A DNA stretch of 64,000 bases, taken from an uncultured Clostridia bacterium. Its GTDB lineage: Bacteria; Bacillota; Clostridia; TANB77; UBA1234. The notes under the pieces are model-generated. The model was not told the DNA's origin and did no database searches. It was given only the letters and a program-made list of their open reading frames with translations. Both the position numbers and the translations under genes were made by a program. The DNA is taken from positions 1 through 64,000 of the forward strand of contig CAKPAA010000002.1 in assembly GCA_934132775.1 (NCBI GenBank), read 5' to 3'. Positions 1-9,395 of this stretch are shown here, one piece after another (position 1 is the first letter of the stretch; each line of letters opens with the position of its first letter).

Positions 1-65
1 AATGCAAACAATTTGGATTGTTTTCATATTTATGTAAATTGTTCTAATCTCTGAAAGTATTGATT

Positions 66-2798
66 TTATGCGTTTTTTCCACAGCAATTCTTATACTTTT
101 TACCACTTCCACATGGACATGGATCATTTCTTCCAACCTTTTTGGTTGAGTTCACCTTTGGTTTGGCTTTATCGTCACCACCAGCGTTTTGTGCTGCGTT
201 TAAGTTTGTTATCATATTTCTTACTAAGTTTATTCTTTGCATATTTTCATTTCTTTTTTGAACGTGTAATATTGTTTTTACAACTGTTTCTGCTATGTCT
301 TCTGTCATCGCATTGAATACATCGTAACTCTCACACTTGTATTCTACTACTGGATCTTTTTGTGCATATGCTTCAAGTCTAACTGCTTCTTTTAATTGAT
401 CCATTGCATCTAGGTGATCCATCCATTTTGCATCTACCGTTCTTAATAATACAATTCTTTCTAATTCTCTCAATTGCTCTGAACCGATTTCTTCTTCTTT
501 TTCTTCATACTTTTTCAATACAAGTTCTAGTACTTCTTTCTTTATTTGTTCTGGTGATTTTCCATCGCCTAAATCGTATTCAACATCTAATGCTGTTCTT
601 AAATAATTCAAAAATTCTTCTGTATTTTCTGTTTCGTTATGAATTCCAAAGTAAGAATCAACAGTATTGTCTACTGTGTTTTCCATCATTTTTATTATTT
701 CACTCTTTAAGTCAATGCCATCAAGCACTTGTCTTCTTTGTGAGTATATAATTTTTCTTTGTTCGTTCATAACATCGTCATATTGTAATACGTTCTTTCT
801 TGCTGCAAAGTTCATTGATTCAACGTTCTTTTGTGCTGTTTCTATTGCGTTTGTCAACATTTTCATTTCTAGTGGCATATCTTCTGGCATATTCATTGCT
901 GCTGCTAATGCTTGAATTCTAGCTGATCCAAATAATTTCATCAATTTGTCTTCTAGTGAAATGTAAAATCTTGATTCACCAACATCGCCTTGACGTCCAC
1001 TACGTCCACGTAACTGGTTGTCTATTCTTCTTGACTCGTGGCGTTCTGTACCTATTATTTTTAGTCCACCTGCTGCAATTACTTTTTCTCTATCTTCTAA
1101 TACTTTTTTATCTAATTTGTCATATATTTCTTTATATTCTTTTCTAACTTTTAGTATCTCTTCGTCATCCGTATCATTTAGGCTAACTGCTTCTAATATA
1201 ACGACTTCTGGATATCCACGTTTTTTTAATTCGTGCTTTGCTAATGCTTCTGTGTTACCACCTAGCATTATATCTGTTCCTCTACCTGCCATATTAGTTG
1301 CAATTGTTACAGCACCATATTGACCTGCTTGTGCAATTATTTCAGCTTCTTTCTCGTGATATTTAGCATTTAATACTTCGTGCTTTATTCCTTCTCTTTT
1401 TAACATCTCGCTAACAAGTTCTGATTTTTCAATTGTTGTTGTACCAACAAGAACTGGTTGGCCTTTTGCTATACTTTCTTTGATGTCCTCTACAACTTGT
1501 CTCAATTTTGCTCTTTCCGTTGTGTATATTATATCATTATGGTCTACTCTTATCATTGGTTTGTTAGTTGGAACTTCTATTACGTCTAATCCATATATTT
1601 CTCTAAATTCATTTTCTTCTGTCTTAGCAGTACCAGTCATACCAGCAAGTTTGTTAAATAGTCTAAAATAGTTTTGGAAAGTTATTGTTGCAAGTGTTTT
1701 ATTTTCATTTGCAATTTCAACATTTTCCTTTGCTTCTATTGCTTGATGCAAGCCATCACTGTATCTTCTGCCTTCCATTATTCTTCCTGTATGCTCATCT
1801 ACTATTAGTACTTGACCATCTTTAACAATGTAGTCTATATCTCTCTTCATTATTCCATTTGCATCTAGTGCTTTATTTATATGGTGAGATATTTCCATAT
1901 TTTCAATATCTGACAAGTTTTCTATATTGAAGTATTTTTCAGCTTTCTTTATACCAGTTGATGTAAGTGAAGCTCTACGAGATTTTAAGTCTACTATATA
2001 ATCATAATGTGAGTCATCTTCTGATTCCTCTTGCTTGCCATCATCTTTTGTTATCACTTTTGCACTCAAACCTTTTACGAATCTATCTGCAATTTTATAT
2101 AAATCATTTGCTTTGTCTGATGGCCCTGAAATAATAAGTGGTGTACGTGCTTCATCGATTAGGATACTATCTATTTCATCGACTATTGCATAGTTTAAAT
2201 CTCTTTGCACCATTTGATTTTTATATATTGCCATATTATCTCTTAGATAATCAAAACCAAATTCGTTATTTGTTCCGTATGTTATATCTGAGTAATATGC
2301 AGCTCTTCTTTCTTCATTGTTTAAATCGTGAAGTATAATTCCACAAGTTAAGCCAAGAAAATTATATAGTTTGCCCATTTCTTCACCTTGTGATTTTGCT
2401 AAGTAATCATTTACAGTAACAAGATGTGCTCCTTTTCCATCCAAAGCATTTAGATATAAAGCTAATGCGGCAGTAAGTGTTTTTCCTTCACCTGTTTTCA
2501 TTTCAGCAATTCTTCCTTGATGCAAAACAATTGCTCCTAATAATTGAACATCAAATGGCCTTTTACCAAACACTCTTTTTGAGCCTTCTCGTACGACTGC
2601 ATAAGCCTCAACCAAGATACTATCAAGTGTTGCACCATTCTTTACTCTTTCTTTAAATTCTGCTGTTTTATTTCTTAATTCGGCATCAGAAAGTTTCTCC
2701 ATCTCTGGCTCTAATGCGTTTATCTCACTTACATAGTGACTAATCTTTTTTATCTCTCTTTCGCTATATGAAGCAAATAAATTTTTAAAAAATCCCAT
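66..2798 (-). CDS. secA: Protein translocase ATPase SecA
   Basis: ATP-driven motor that pushes unfolded preproteins through SecYEG at the inner face of the membrane. The 910-residue length is usual for Firmicutes. Visible are the Walker A motif MKTGEGKT near residue 101, the DEAD-like segment VDEIDSILIDEARTP near 208, the helicase motif NMAGRGTDI, the GRSGRQGD arginine-finger region, and a C-terminal zinc/SecB-type tail with PCPCGSGKKYKNCC. The start is ATG with an AAAGGAAG ribosome-binding site. It is separated from upstream rpoZ by a long terminator-like hairpin, so it probably has its own promoter in the spacer. prfB, a common downstream neighbour, is not visible in the 65 bases left in the window. 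Confidence 0.98.
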   Translation of the reverse strand: MGFFKNLFASYSEREIKKISHYVSEINALEPEMEKLSDAELRNKTAEFKERVKNGATLDSILVEAYAVVREGSKRVFGKRPFDVQLLGAIVLHQGRIAEMKTGEGKTLTAALALYLNALDGKGAHLVTVNDYLAKSQGEEMGKLYNFLGLTCGIILHDLNNEERRAAYYSDITYGTNNEFGFDYLRDNMAIYKNQMVQRDLNYAIVDEIDSILIDEARTPLIISGPSDKANDLYKIADRFVKGLSAKVITKDDGKQEESEDDSHYDYIVDLKSRRASLTSTGIKKAEKYFNIENLSDIENMEISHHINKALDANGIMKRDIDYIVKDGQVLIVDEHTGRIMEGRRYSDGLHQAIEAKENVEIANENKTLATITFQNYFRLFNKLAGMTGTAKTEENEFREIYGLDVIEVPTNKPMIRVDHNDIIYTTERAKLRQVVEDIKESIAKGQPVLVGTTTIEKSELVSEMLKREGIKHEVLNAKYHEKEAEIIAQAGQYGAVTIATNMAGRGTDIMLGGNTEALAKHELKKRGYPEVVILEAVSLNDTDDEEILKVRKEYKEIYDKLDKKVLEDREKVIAAGGLKIIGTERHESRRIDNQLRGRSGRQGDVGESRFYISLEDKLMKLFGSARIQALAAAMNMPEDMPLEMKMLTNAIETAQKNVESMNFAARKNVLQYDDVMNEQRKIIYSQRRQVLDGIDLKSEIIKMMENTVDNTVDSYFGIHNETENTEEFLNYLRTALDVEYDLGDGKSPEQIKKEVLELVLKKYEEKEEEIGSEQLRELERIVLLRTVDAKWMDHLDAMDQLKEAVRLEAYAQKDPVVEYKCESYDVFNAMTEDIAETVVKTILHVQKRNENMQRINLVRNMITNLNAAQNAGGDDKAKPKVNSTKKVGRNDPCPCGSGKKYKNCCGKNA

Positions 2799-2834
2799 TT
2801 TGTTATTTCTTCCTTTCGTTTTTTTATGTAAAAA

Positions 2835-2925
2835 GGCATAGAAATTATAATGAGAAACGAACTTCTCTATTAAAGTATAATAAAATACTTCAATAAAGAA
2901 ATTATCTCCATATAAACTCTATGCC
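2835..2925 (-). terminator. Long stem-loop terminator between rpoZ and secA
   Basis: The arms GGCATAGA and TCTATGCC close a loop of about 75 nt that contains further pairing, including an inner TATTTTATTATA hairpin. On the minus strand the stem is followed by TTTTTACAT. It lies just after the rpoZ stop and before secA, which fits intrinsic termination of the remA-rpoZ operon. Confidence 0.55.
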
Positions 2926-2935
2926 CCCATTTTAA

Positions 2936-3127
2936 TTACTTTTCTATTTCTACTTTTCCTTCGTCAATTTCAATAGCCGCTGTTGTAACGTCAGATTCCA
3001 TTTTCGCATTAGTATACTTTGGGCTACCATCAGCAATTTGTCTTGCTCTTTTAGCTGTGCCTATTACTAGTGAGTATTTTCCAGGTGCTTTCTTAAGTAA
3101 ATCTGTAAGAGTTGGTTTAATAATCAT
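2936..3127 (-). CDS. rpoZ: RNA polymerase omega subunit
   Basis: Small subunit that helps fold and assemble beta-prime into RNA polymerase. The 63-residue protein keeps the omega signature: an N-terminal PTLTDLLKK, a YSLVIGTAKRARQI helix that contacts beta-prime, and a short acidic tail. It is short, as clostridial omegas often are. The start is ATG with TAGGAGGAG upstream. It follows remA by 29 bp in the yicC-remA-rpoZ order. The guanylate kinase gene gmk, usually found between remA and rpoZ in Firmicutes, is absent here. Confidence 0.93.
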   Translation of the reverse strand: MIIKPTLTDLLKKAPGKYSLVIGTAKRARQIADGSPKYTNAKMESDVTTAAIEIDEGKVEIEK

Positions 3128-3156
3128 TTTTCTCCTCCTATTTTTATTAAATAAAT

Positions 3157-3417
3157 TTATTCTTCATCATCTTGTTCGTCACTTTTGTTTTCTAATCTTC
3201 CTGCAACCGTTTCTGGCTGAACTGATGATAAAATTACGTGTTCACTGTCCATTATAATTACAGCTCTTGTCCTTCTACCATAGGTAGCATCAATGAGCTT
3301 TCCATTATCCCTAGCATCTTGTACTATTCTTTTTATTGGAGCTGACTCTGGACTTACAACTGCAATAAGCCTATCACTTGAAACTATGTTTCCAAATCCA
3401 ATATTTATAAATTTCAT
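3157..3417 (-). CDS. remA: RemA/DUF370 family DNA-binding regulator
   Basis: 86-residue DUF370 protein. In Bacillus subtilis, RemA is an oligomeric DNA-binding activator of biofilm-matrix operons and osmoprotection genes; in clostridia its role is less defined. The family N-terminus is clear: KFINIGFGNIV, then SPESAPIKRIVQDAR and the basic YGRRTRAVIIMDS segment. The acidic tail DEQDDEE is variable in the family. It sits between yicC and rpoZ with short gaps and is presumably cotranscribed. Confidence 0.93.
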   Translation of the reverse strand: MKFINIGFGNIVSSDRLIAVVSPESAPIKRIVQDARDNGKLIDATYGRRTRAVIIMDSEHVILSSVQPETVAGRLENKSDEQDDEE

Positions 3418-3444
3418 AACTTACTTCTCCTTATCATCAAAATG

Positions 3445-4320
3445 CTATTCTATATTTTGTATCTGTTCTCTTATGTTCTCTATCTCATTTTTCATTTCTA
3501 TAACATAATTAGTTATTCCGATAGAATTTGCTTTAGAACCTATCGTATTAGTTTCTCTGTTCATTTCCTGTATCAAGAAATCTATCTTCTTACCAATTGG
3601 TCCATCAGCATTTAGCATATTTTTAAAGCTTTCTATATGACTCTTTAACCTTGTAACTTCCTCACAAATACTTGATTTATCAGCAAACAATACAACTTCA
3701 ATTCCAATTCTATTTTCATCAACAATATCATTCGCTTCTAATTCATTTATCCTATTTTTAAGTTTTACTTTGTAGCCTTCAAGCAATTTATCTGACATTT
3801 TCTCAACTTGTGCAACATATTCTGAAATTTTATTAAGTCTCTTCTCTATATCTTCTGCAAGCTTCTTACCTTCAAGGCTTCTTGCCTCATTGATATTTTT
3901 CATTGCAATCTCTAATGCACATTTCAACTCATCAGAATATAACTCTTCAGCAGACTCATTTTCAACAACTATTATATCTCCAAGTTTTGCAAGTGCCATA
4001 ACCGTTATATCGTCTTGAAGGTTATATTCTTTTGCCAAATCTCTTAATTCATCTATGTATGTTCCCGCAAGTACTTTATCTATTTTTATATTTCTTCCTT
4101 TATCACTCATATTTTTTAATGAAATATAAACTTCAATTTTTCCTCTGTTAAGATTTTTTGAAATATATTTTCTTACCTTATCTTCTAAGAAATTTAAATA
4201 TCTTGGCAATTTGACAGTTACATCACTATATCTATGATTTATGGTCTTTATCTCAACCGTGTACTCTCTTCCGTCTTTTTCAAACTCTCCACGACCATAT
4301 CCAGTCATACTTTTAACCAT
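3445..4320 (-). CDS. yicC: YicC/YloC family endoribonuclease
   Basis: 291-residue YicC-like protein. E. coli YicC is an endoribonuclease involved in RNA turnover, and the Firmicutes homologue is YloC. It begins with the family hallmark MVKSMTGYGRGE and ends with the conserved C-terminal domain GKKIDFLIQEMNRETNTIGS followed by a glutamate-rich helix. The central region is predicted coiled coil. The ATG overlaps the stop of the upstream membrane-protein gene (TAATG), so translation of the two is probably coupled. Confidence 0.93.
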   Translation of the reverse strand: MVKSMTGYGRGEFEKDGREYTVEIKTINHRYSDVTVKLPRYLNFLEDKVRKYISKNLNRGKIEVYISLKNMSDKGRNIKIDKVLAGTYIDELRDLAKEYNLQDDITVMALAKLGDIIVVENESAEELYSDELKCALEIAMKNINEARSLEGKKLAEDIEKRLNKISEYVAQVEKMSDKLLEGYKVKLKNRINELEANDIVDENRIGIEVVLFADKSSICEEVTRLKSHIESFKNMLNADGPIGKKIDFLIQEMNRETNTIGSKANSIGITNYVIEMKNEIENIREQIQNIE

Positions 4321-4745
4321 TATTTTCTCCTTTTAGCACTTCTTTGACCTTTTCTACCAAATGCATTAGCTAATATTACTACAATTCTAATTATATAATA
4401 AACAAGAAAGACGATTGGAAATACTTTATTCAATTTGTTAAATGGTGCTGTGAAAGTTAAATAAGTGCCAGGAAGCAAAGCAGCTGTAACAGCAAGCACT
4501 AATAATTCCACGCCATATAAAGACAATGAAGGTCTGTCTTTCTTAAAAGCAATAGCTAAAATAACTACAGAAATAGCTAAAATAATGCCACCTAAGATAT
4601 ATATTACTGACTCAACATTTTGCAAATTATAGTTAAACACTGTAAAAGCACTATCTGTTAAACCATAAAATACCTCGAATAAAAGAAGCATCAAACCTGC
4701 TCCACAAAGATCATTTACTAATTTAGTTTTTTCTGTGTAATTCAT
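4320..4745 (-). CDS. Small four-helix membrane protein of unknown function
   Basis: No family recognised. The ATG at 4745 is preferred: it has GGTAAGGA five bases upstream, whereas a further upstream TTG at 4775 has no such signal. This gives 141 residues with about four hydrophobic segments (roughly 14-30, 41-63, 72-92, 106-125) and a very basic tail (GRKGQRSAKRRK), suggesting a cytoplasmic C-terminus. It overlaps the yicC start by one base, so it belongs to the same operon. A short acidic/asparagine stretch lies between the first two helices. Confidence 0.7.
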   Translation of the reverse strand: MNYTEKTKLVNDLCGAGLMLLLFEVFYGLTDSAFTVFNYNLQNVESVIYILGGIILAISVVILAIAFKKDRPSLSLYGVELLVLAVTAALLPGTYLTFTAPFNKLNKVFPIVFLVYYIIRIVVILANAFGRKGQRSAKRRK

Positions 4746-4786
4746 AAAAATCCTTACCTTTCTTACTAAAAACAAAAGCCAAACTA

Positions 4787-5536
4787 TTACATATCGTATT
4801 CATATAATAGCATTGCGACCGTTGCAATTCCAGCAGTCTCTGTTCTTAAAATTCTTTTTCCAAGAGAAACTTTTTTCACATTAGGTAACTTTTCTAAAAT
4901 TGAAATATCTTTTTCCGAAAAACCACCCTCCGGGCCTATTACAATCGCAACATTTCCTATGTTAGTATCTGTATTTCTTAACACTGCCTTAATCGTATTT
5001 TCTTTTTCACATTCATAAGGCACTATAACTATATCATATTTTGAAAGATTTTCAACAATATTTTCTAAATTAACTATTTTTTCAACAGTAGGAATTTTTG
5101 TTCTTCCGCATTGCTTAGACGCTTCAAGTGCAATTCTGTTCCATCTTTCAACTTTTTTAGCTCCATTTGAGCCATCAATTTTTACAACTGTCCTTTCCAT
5201 AATTACTGGAATTATTTTTTCAACACCAAGTTCAGTACATTTTTGTACAATCAAATCCATCTTATCAGATTTTGGCAAGCCTTGAATAAGTATAATTTTC
5301 ACGCTTGGTTCCGTTGAAAAGTCAATTTTCTCCTCTATATCTAATGTTATACATTCATTTGAAAGCTCTCTAATTTTTGCTAAATATCTTTGCTCTGACT
5401 CATCACAAATTGTAAGCTCATCACCAGCTTTATATCTTAAAACATTTTTTATGTGATTCACGTCTTCACCTATTAAATTTATTTCTTCACCAATTATTTG
5501 ATTATTTTTTATATAAAATGTTGAAATCTTCCCCAA
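4787..5536 (-). CDS. rsmE: 16S rRNA (uracil-1498-N3)-methyltransferase RsmE
   Basis: SPOUT-class methyltransferase that modifies U1498 of 16S rRNA using SAM. The knotted C-terminal domain is clear: QGLPKSDKMDLIVQKCTELG, then VIGPEGGFSEKD and LGKRILRTETA. The N-terminal PUA-like domain starts STFYIKNNQ. The only canonical start (TTG, 5536) touches its AGGAG with no spacer. Aligning with B. subtilis YqeU places the initiator at an ATT codon at 5527, nine bases from AGGAG; see findings. It ends the heat-shock gene group after dnaJ; prmA, often present between them, is missing here. Confidence 0.93.
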   Translation of the reverse strand: MGKISTFYIKNNQIIGEEINLIGEDVNHIKNVLRYKAGDELTICDESEQRYLAKIRELSNECITLDIEEKIDFSTEPSVKIILIQGLPKSDKMDLIVQKCTELGVEKIIPVIMERTVVKIDGSNGAKKVERWNRIALEASKQCGRTKIPTVEKIVNLENIVENLSKYDIVIVPYECEKENTIKAVLRNTDTNIGNVAIVIGPEGGFSEKDISILEKLPNVKKVSLGKRILRTETAGIATVAMLLYEYDM

Positions 5537-5692
5537 CTCCTATCTATATCAAAGCTCATTTTTAGTTTTAAGTAATTCTAATATCTAACTATCACTTTAA
5601 TTCACTGTTAGTAAAATACACATTTACTATAATTAGCAGTTTTATATAGAACGGTAAATAATCCCTAATATATAAAATTGCTAAAAACAATA

Positions 5693-6835
5693 TTAGAAGA
5701 ATCTTCTCTTCCTTCCAGTTTCAAAGTTTTCTCCACTTACATCTGCAAATTTCTTTATAAGTTCTCTTTGTTCACTTGACAATTTCTTAGGAACATCTAC
5801 AACAACCGTGAAATATAAATCTCCGATGCCTCTGCCATTTACATTCTTTATTCCTTTTCCTCTTAATGTGAATATAGAACCTGTTTGTGTTCCCTCTGGC
5901 AAATCAAACTTTTCATTTCCATTTAGCGTTGGCACATCAATAACAGCTCCCAATGCAGCCTCTGGGAAAGTAACGTGAACATCGCAGAAGATGCTATCGC
6001 CTTTTCTTGTAAATATTGAGTGCTTCTTAACAGATACTGTAATATATAAATTACCAGGACCGCCACCTCTTAAACCAGGCTCTCCCTCACCGTTTAAAGA
6101 AATCATTTGACCGTTATCTATACCTGCTGGAATTGAAACTTTAATCTTTCTTTGTTTCTTTACAGTTCCTCTACCCTTACATTCTGTACAAGGAGATGAT
6201 ATTACTTTACCAGTTCCTCCACAATTATCGCAAGTTCTTGAAGATTGGAAAGAACCAAGTATTGTGTTTTGCATAGTAGTTACTGTTCCTCTACCGCCAC
6301 AAACCTTACAAGTTTCAGCAGAAGTTCCTGGTTTAGCTCCAGTACCATTACAAACATCACATTGTTCATCTCTATTTATAATTATTTCCTTGGTAACGCC
6401 AAATGCCGCTTCTTCAAATGTAATCTCAATGTGAACTTTTAAGTCTCTGCCTCTTACTGGACCATTTTTATTACTTCTCCTTCCGCCACCACCGAAAAAA
6501 GAAGAGAAAATATCATTAAGGTCAAAATCAACACCTGCACCATTAAAGCCGCCACTAAATCCATCAAATCCACTGAAACCACTAAAATCATTCGCATAAC
6601 CATTAGGCCCACTATGTCCAAATTGATCATACATACTTCTTTTTTGTTTATCTGATAAAACCTCATAAGCTTCATTTAATTCCTTAAATTTTGCTTCCGC
6701 TTCTTCTTTATTATCTGGATTAGCATCTGGGTGATACTTCTTCGCAAGTTTTCTATATGCTTTTTTTAATTCTTCATCTGTTGCCGTTTTTGGAACGCCA
6801 AGCACTTCATAATAATCTCTTTTTGTTTCAGCCAT
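5693..6835 (-). CDS. dnaJ: Chaperone DnaJ (Hsp40)
   Basis: Co-chaperone that delivers clients to DnaK and stimulates its ATPase. The 380-residue type I layout is complete: J domain with the HPD motif (YHPDANPD, about residue 35), a Gly/Phe-rich linker (GFSGFDGFSGGFNG), four CxxCxGxG zinc repeats (CDVCNGTG, CKVCGGRG, CDNCGGTG, CTECKGRG), then the C-terminal client-binding domains. It lies downstream of dnaK, separated by 113 bp holding a perfect hairpin. It is part of the HrcA regulon through the upstream operon promoter. Confidence 0.98.
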   Translation of the reverse strand: MAETKRDYYEVLGVPKTATDEELKKAYRKLAKKYHPDANPDNKEEAEAKFKELNEAYEVLSDKQKRSMYDQFGHSGPNGYANDFSGFSGFDGFSGGFNGAGVDFDLNDIFSSFFGGGGRRSNKNGPVRGRDLKVHIEITFEEAAFGVTKEIIINRDEQCDVCNGTGAKPGTSAETCKVCGGRGTVTTMQNTILGSFQSSRTCDNCGGTGKVISSPCTECKGRGTVKKQRKIKVSIPAGIDNGQMISLNGEGEPGLRGGGPGNLYITVSVKKHSIFTRKGDSIFCDVHVTFPEAALGAVIDVPTLNGNEKFDLPEGTQTGSIFTLRGKGIKNVNGRGIGDLYFTVVVDVPKKLSSEQRELIKKFADVSGENFETGRKRRFF

Positions 6836-6891
6836 TTTTTACTCCTTTTTGATGAATACTCATCTCGTTAGAATTCATTTAATACGTCGAC

Positions 6892-6914
6892 AGCTTCCCC
6901 GTTTTGGGGAAGCT
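6892..6914. repeat. Perfect 9-bp hairpin between dnaK and dnaJ
   Basis: AGCTTCCCC and GGGGAAGCT flank a 5-base loop, a GC-rich perfect stem in an AT-rich spacer. It is not followed by a T-run on the minus strand, so it is more likely an mRNA stability/processing structure or partial attenuator than a classical terminator. A weaker AGTACTT/AAGTACT hairpin follows at 6932-6946. Confidence 0.55.
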
Positions 6915-6948
6915 TGCTCGTGTCATTTCACGTACTTTAAAAGTACTA

Positions 6949-8778
6949 TTATTCAACTTTATAATCAGCATCAACTACATTATCGCCATTTGCGTTAGCA
7001 TCATTACCAGCTTGTTGTCCTGCACCAGCTGCACCGGCATTAGCTCCTGCATTTGAATATAACTTTTCAGAAATCTTATAAAATTCTTGTGTTAATTTGT
7101 CAGTTGCAGCTTTAATATCCTCAATGTTATTGCCTTCAAGTGTTTTCTTTACATTAGCAATTTCTGCTTCAACTTTTGCTTTTTCTTCGCCACTTACTTT
7201 ATCGCCTAGGTCTTTCAAAGTCTTCTCTGTGTTATATACTAATGAATCTGCATTGTTTCTAACTTCAATAGCTTCTTTGTTCTTTCTGTCTTCTTCTGCG
7301 TGAGCCTCAGCCTCTTTAACCGCTTGCTCTATTTCATTTTCTGTCAAATTAGTGCTTGCTGTAATAACGATTTTTTGTTCATTACCAGTGCCCATATCTT
7401 TTGCAGATACGTGAACAATACCGTTAGCATCTATATCAAATGTAACTTCAATTTGTGGAACTCCTCTTGGTGCGGCTGGAATTCCTGTTAATTGGAATCT
7501 TCCTAACGTCTTGTTGTATGCAGCCATTTCTCTTTCACCTTGAAGAACATGTACTTCTACACTTGTTTGTCCATCAGCAGCAGTAGAAAAGATTTGAGAC
7601 TTTTTGGTTGGTATTGTTGTATTTCTTTCAATCAATTTTGTAAACACACCACCAAAAGTTTCAATACCAAGTGACAATGGAGTTACATCAAGTAATACTA
7701 GGTCTTTTACATCACCAGATAATACACCGCCTTGAATTGCTGCACCGATAGCAACACATTCATCAGGATTTATACCTTTGTGAGGCTCTTTACCAGTTAC
7801 TCTCTTAACTGTTTCTTGAACTAGAGGAACTCTTGAAGAACCACCAACTAACAAAATCTTATCTATTTTATCTGCTGTTAAATTAGCATCTTTTAAAGCT
7901 TGGTTCATTGGTCCAACTGTTGAGTCAACCAAATCTCTAATCAATTCCTCAAATTTAGCTCTTGTTAATGTAATATTCATATGTTTAGGACCTGTGCTAT
8001 CAGCTGTTATATATGGTAAGTTAATGTCTGTTTGTGACATACTTGATAATTCAATTTTAGCTTTTTCAGCAGCTTCCTTTAATCTTTGCATTGCAGAACT
8101 ATCTGTTGATAAGTCAACACCTTGATCTTTCTTAAACTCTTCAACCAAGTATTTTATAATTCTTTCATCAAAATCATCGCCACCAAGTCTGTTGTTACCA
8201 CTTGTTGCTAGAACTTCAAATACACCATCGCCAATTTCAAGAATTGATACATCAAATGTACCACCGCCAAGGTCATATACCATTATCTTTTGCTCATCAT
8301 CTTTGTCTAGTCCATAAGCCAAAGATGCAGCTGTTGGTTCATTTATAATTCTTAAAACTTCAAGTCCTGCGATCTTACCAGCATCCTTAGTTGCTTGTCT
8401 TTGAGAATCACTAAAATAAGCTGGAACAGTAATAACTGCTTGAGTTACTTTTTGTCCAAGATAATTTTCAGCATCTGCCTTTAATTTTTGAAGAATCATA
8501 GCTGAAATTTCTTGTGGGGTATACATATTATTATCTATTTTAACTTTTCTATCAGTACCCATATCTCTCTTAATTGAAGAAATTGTTCTATCATGGTTTG
8601 TTACTGCTTGTCTTTTAGCAATTTGACCAACTAATCTTTCTCCACTTTTAGTGAAAGCAACAACTGATGGAGTTGTTCTACTTCCTTCTGCGTTTGGAAT
8701 TACTACCGGCTCTCCACCTTCCATAACTGCAACACAAGAGTTTGTTGTACCCAAATCAATACCTATAATTTTTGACAT
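6949..8778 (-). CDS. dnaK: Chaperone DnaK (Hsp70)
   Basis: ATP-dependent chaperone. The actin-like ATPase domain shows IGIDLGTTNSCVAV at the start, the phosphate-2 region VYDLGGGTFDVSIL and LLVGGSSRVPLVQ. The substrate-binding domain follows the DLVLLDVTPLSLGIET linker, then the helical lid and a Gly/Ala/Asn-rich tail ending NVVDADYKVE. The ATG at 8778 is used because AAAGGA lies nine bases upstream; an upstream in-frame TTG would have no spacer. It comes after grpE and before dnaJ in the CIRCE-controlled operon. Confidence 0.98.
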   Translation of the reverse strand: MSKIIGIDLGTTNSCVAVMEGGEPVVIPNAEGSRTTPSVVAFTKSGERLVGQIAKRQAVTNHDRTISSIKRDMGTDRKVKIDNNMYTPQEISAMILQKLKADAENYLGQKVTQAVITVPAYFSDSQRQATKDAGKIAGLEVLRIINEPTAASLAYGLDKDDEQKIMVYDLGGGTFDVSILEIGDGVFEVLATSGNNRLGGDDFDERIIKYLVEEFKKDQGVDLSTDSSAMQRLKEAAEKAKIELSSMSQTDINLPYITADSTGPKHMNITLTRAKFEELIRDLVDSTVGPMNQALKDANLTADKIDKILLVGGSSRVPLVQETVKRVTGKEPHKGINPDECVAIGAAIQGGVLSGDVKDLVLLDVTPLSLGIETFGGVFTKLIERNTTIPTKKSQIFSTAADGQTSVEVHVLQGEREMAAYNKTLGRFQLTGIPAAPRGVPQIEVTFDIDANGIVHVSAKDMGTGNEQKIVITASTNLTENEIEQAVKEAEAHAEEDRKNKEAIEVRNNADSLVYNTEKTLKDLGDKVSGEEKAKVEAEIANVKKTLEGNNIEDIKAATDKLTQEFYKISEKLYSNAGANAGAAGAGQQAGNDANANGDNVVDADYKVE

Positions 8779-8858
8779 ATAAATCAATCCTTTCTTTTTA
8801 TATCATTTTTATTATTTGTTATTTAAAAAGTGATTTTAATCACTTGAATAAGCTTAAA

Positions 8859-9395
8859 CTAATTTGCTACTTTTACCATTGCATGTCTTAGCACTCTGTC
8901 ACCCATTTTATAACCACATCTTAATTCTTGCACAATTTCTTGTTCTCCAAAATTTTCATCTTCTACGTGCATAACTGCATCGTGAAATTCAGGATTAAAC
9001 TTTTCTTTTTCAGTAGCAATATGCTCAATATTTAAACTTGCGAAAATATCTTGCATTTGCTTATGAATTAATTCAAATCCCTCTTTTGCCTTAGGATCAG
9101 TTGTTTCAGCCTCAACAGCCTTATCCAAATTATCTAAAACTGCTATAAACTTAGTAACAACATCTCCAACAGCTAGGCTATATATTTTTTCTTTCTCCTT
9201 AGAAACTCTTTTTTTATAGTTATCAAATTCAGCTGCTGTTCTTTGTAAATGTTCATAATACTTTTCATTCTCAGATTTTAACTTTTCAATTTCTGTGTTC
9301 AAATCTTTTATTGAAACTTCTTGTACTTCCTCTTCGTTTTCTATCGCCTCATTTTTCTTAACTTCATTTTTCTTTGTCTCTTTTTTCTCCGCCAT
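8859..9395 (-). CDS. grpE: Nucleotide exchange factor GrpE
   Basis: Dimeric ADP-release factor for DnaK. The N-terminus is a low-complexity Lys/Glu tail (KKETKKNEVKKNE). It is followed by the long coiled coil around TEIEKLKSENEKYYEHLQRT, the FDNYKKRVSKEKE segment and the C-terminal beta domain ending VQELRCGYKMGDRVLRHAMVKV. The ATG at 9395 has AAGGAGG eight bases upstream. It overlaps the end of hrcA by about 32 bp, indicating translational coupling. Confidence 0.96.
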   Translation of the reverse strand: MAEKKETKKNEVKKNEAIENEEEVQEVSIKDLNTEIEKLKSENEKYYEHLQRTAAEFDNYKKRVSKEKEKIYSLAVGDVVTKFIAVLDNLDKAVEAETTDPKAKEGFELIHKQMQDIFASLNIEHIATEKEKFNPEFHDAVMHVEDENFGEQEIVQELRCGYKMGDRVLRHAMVKVAN

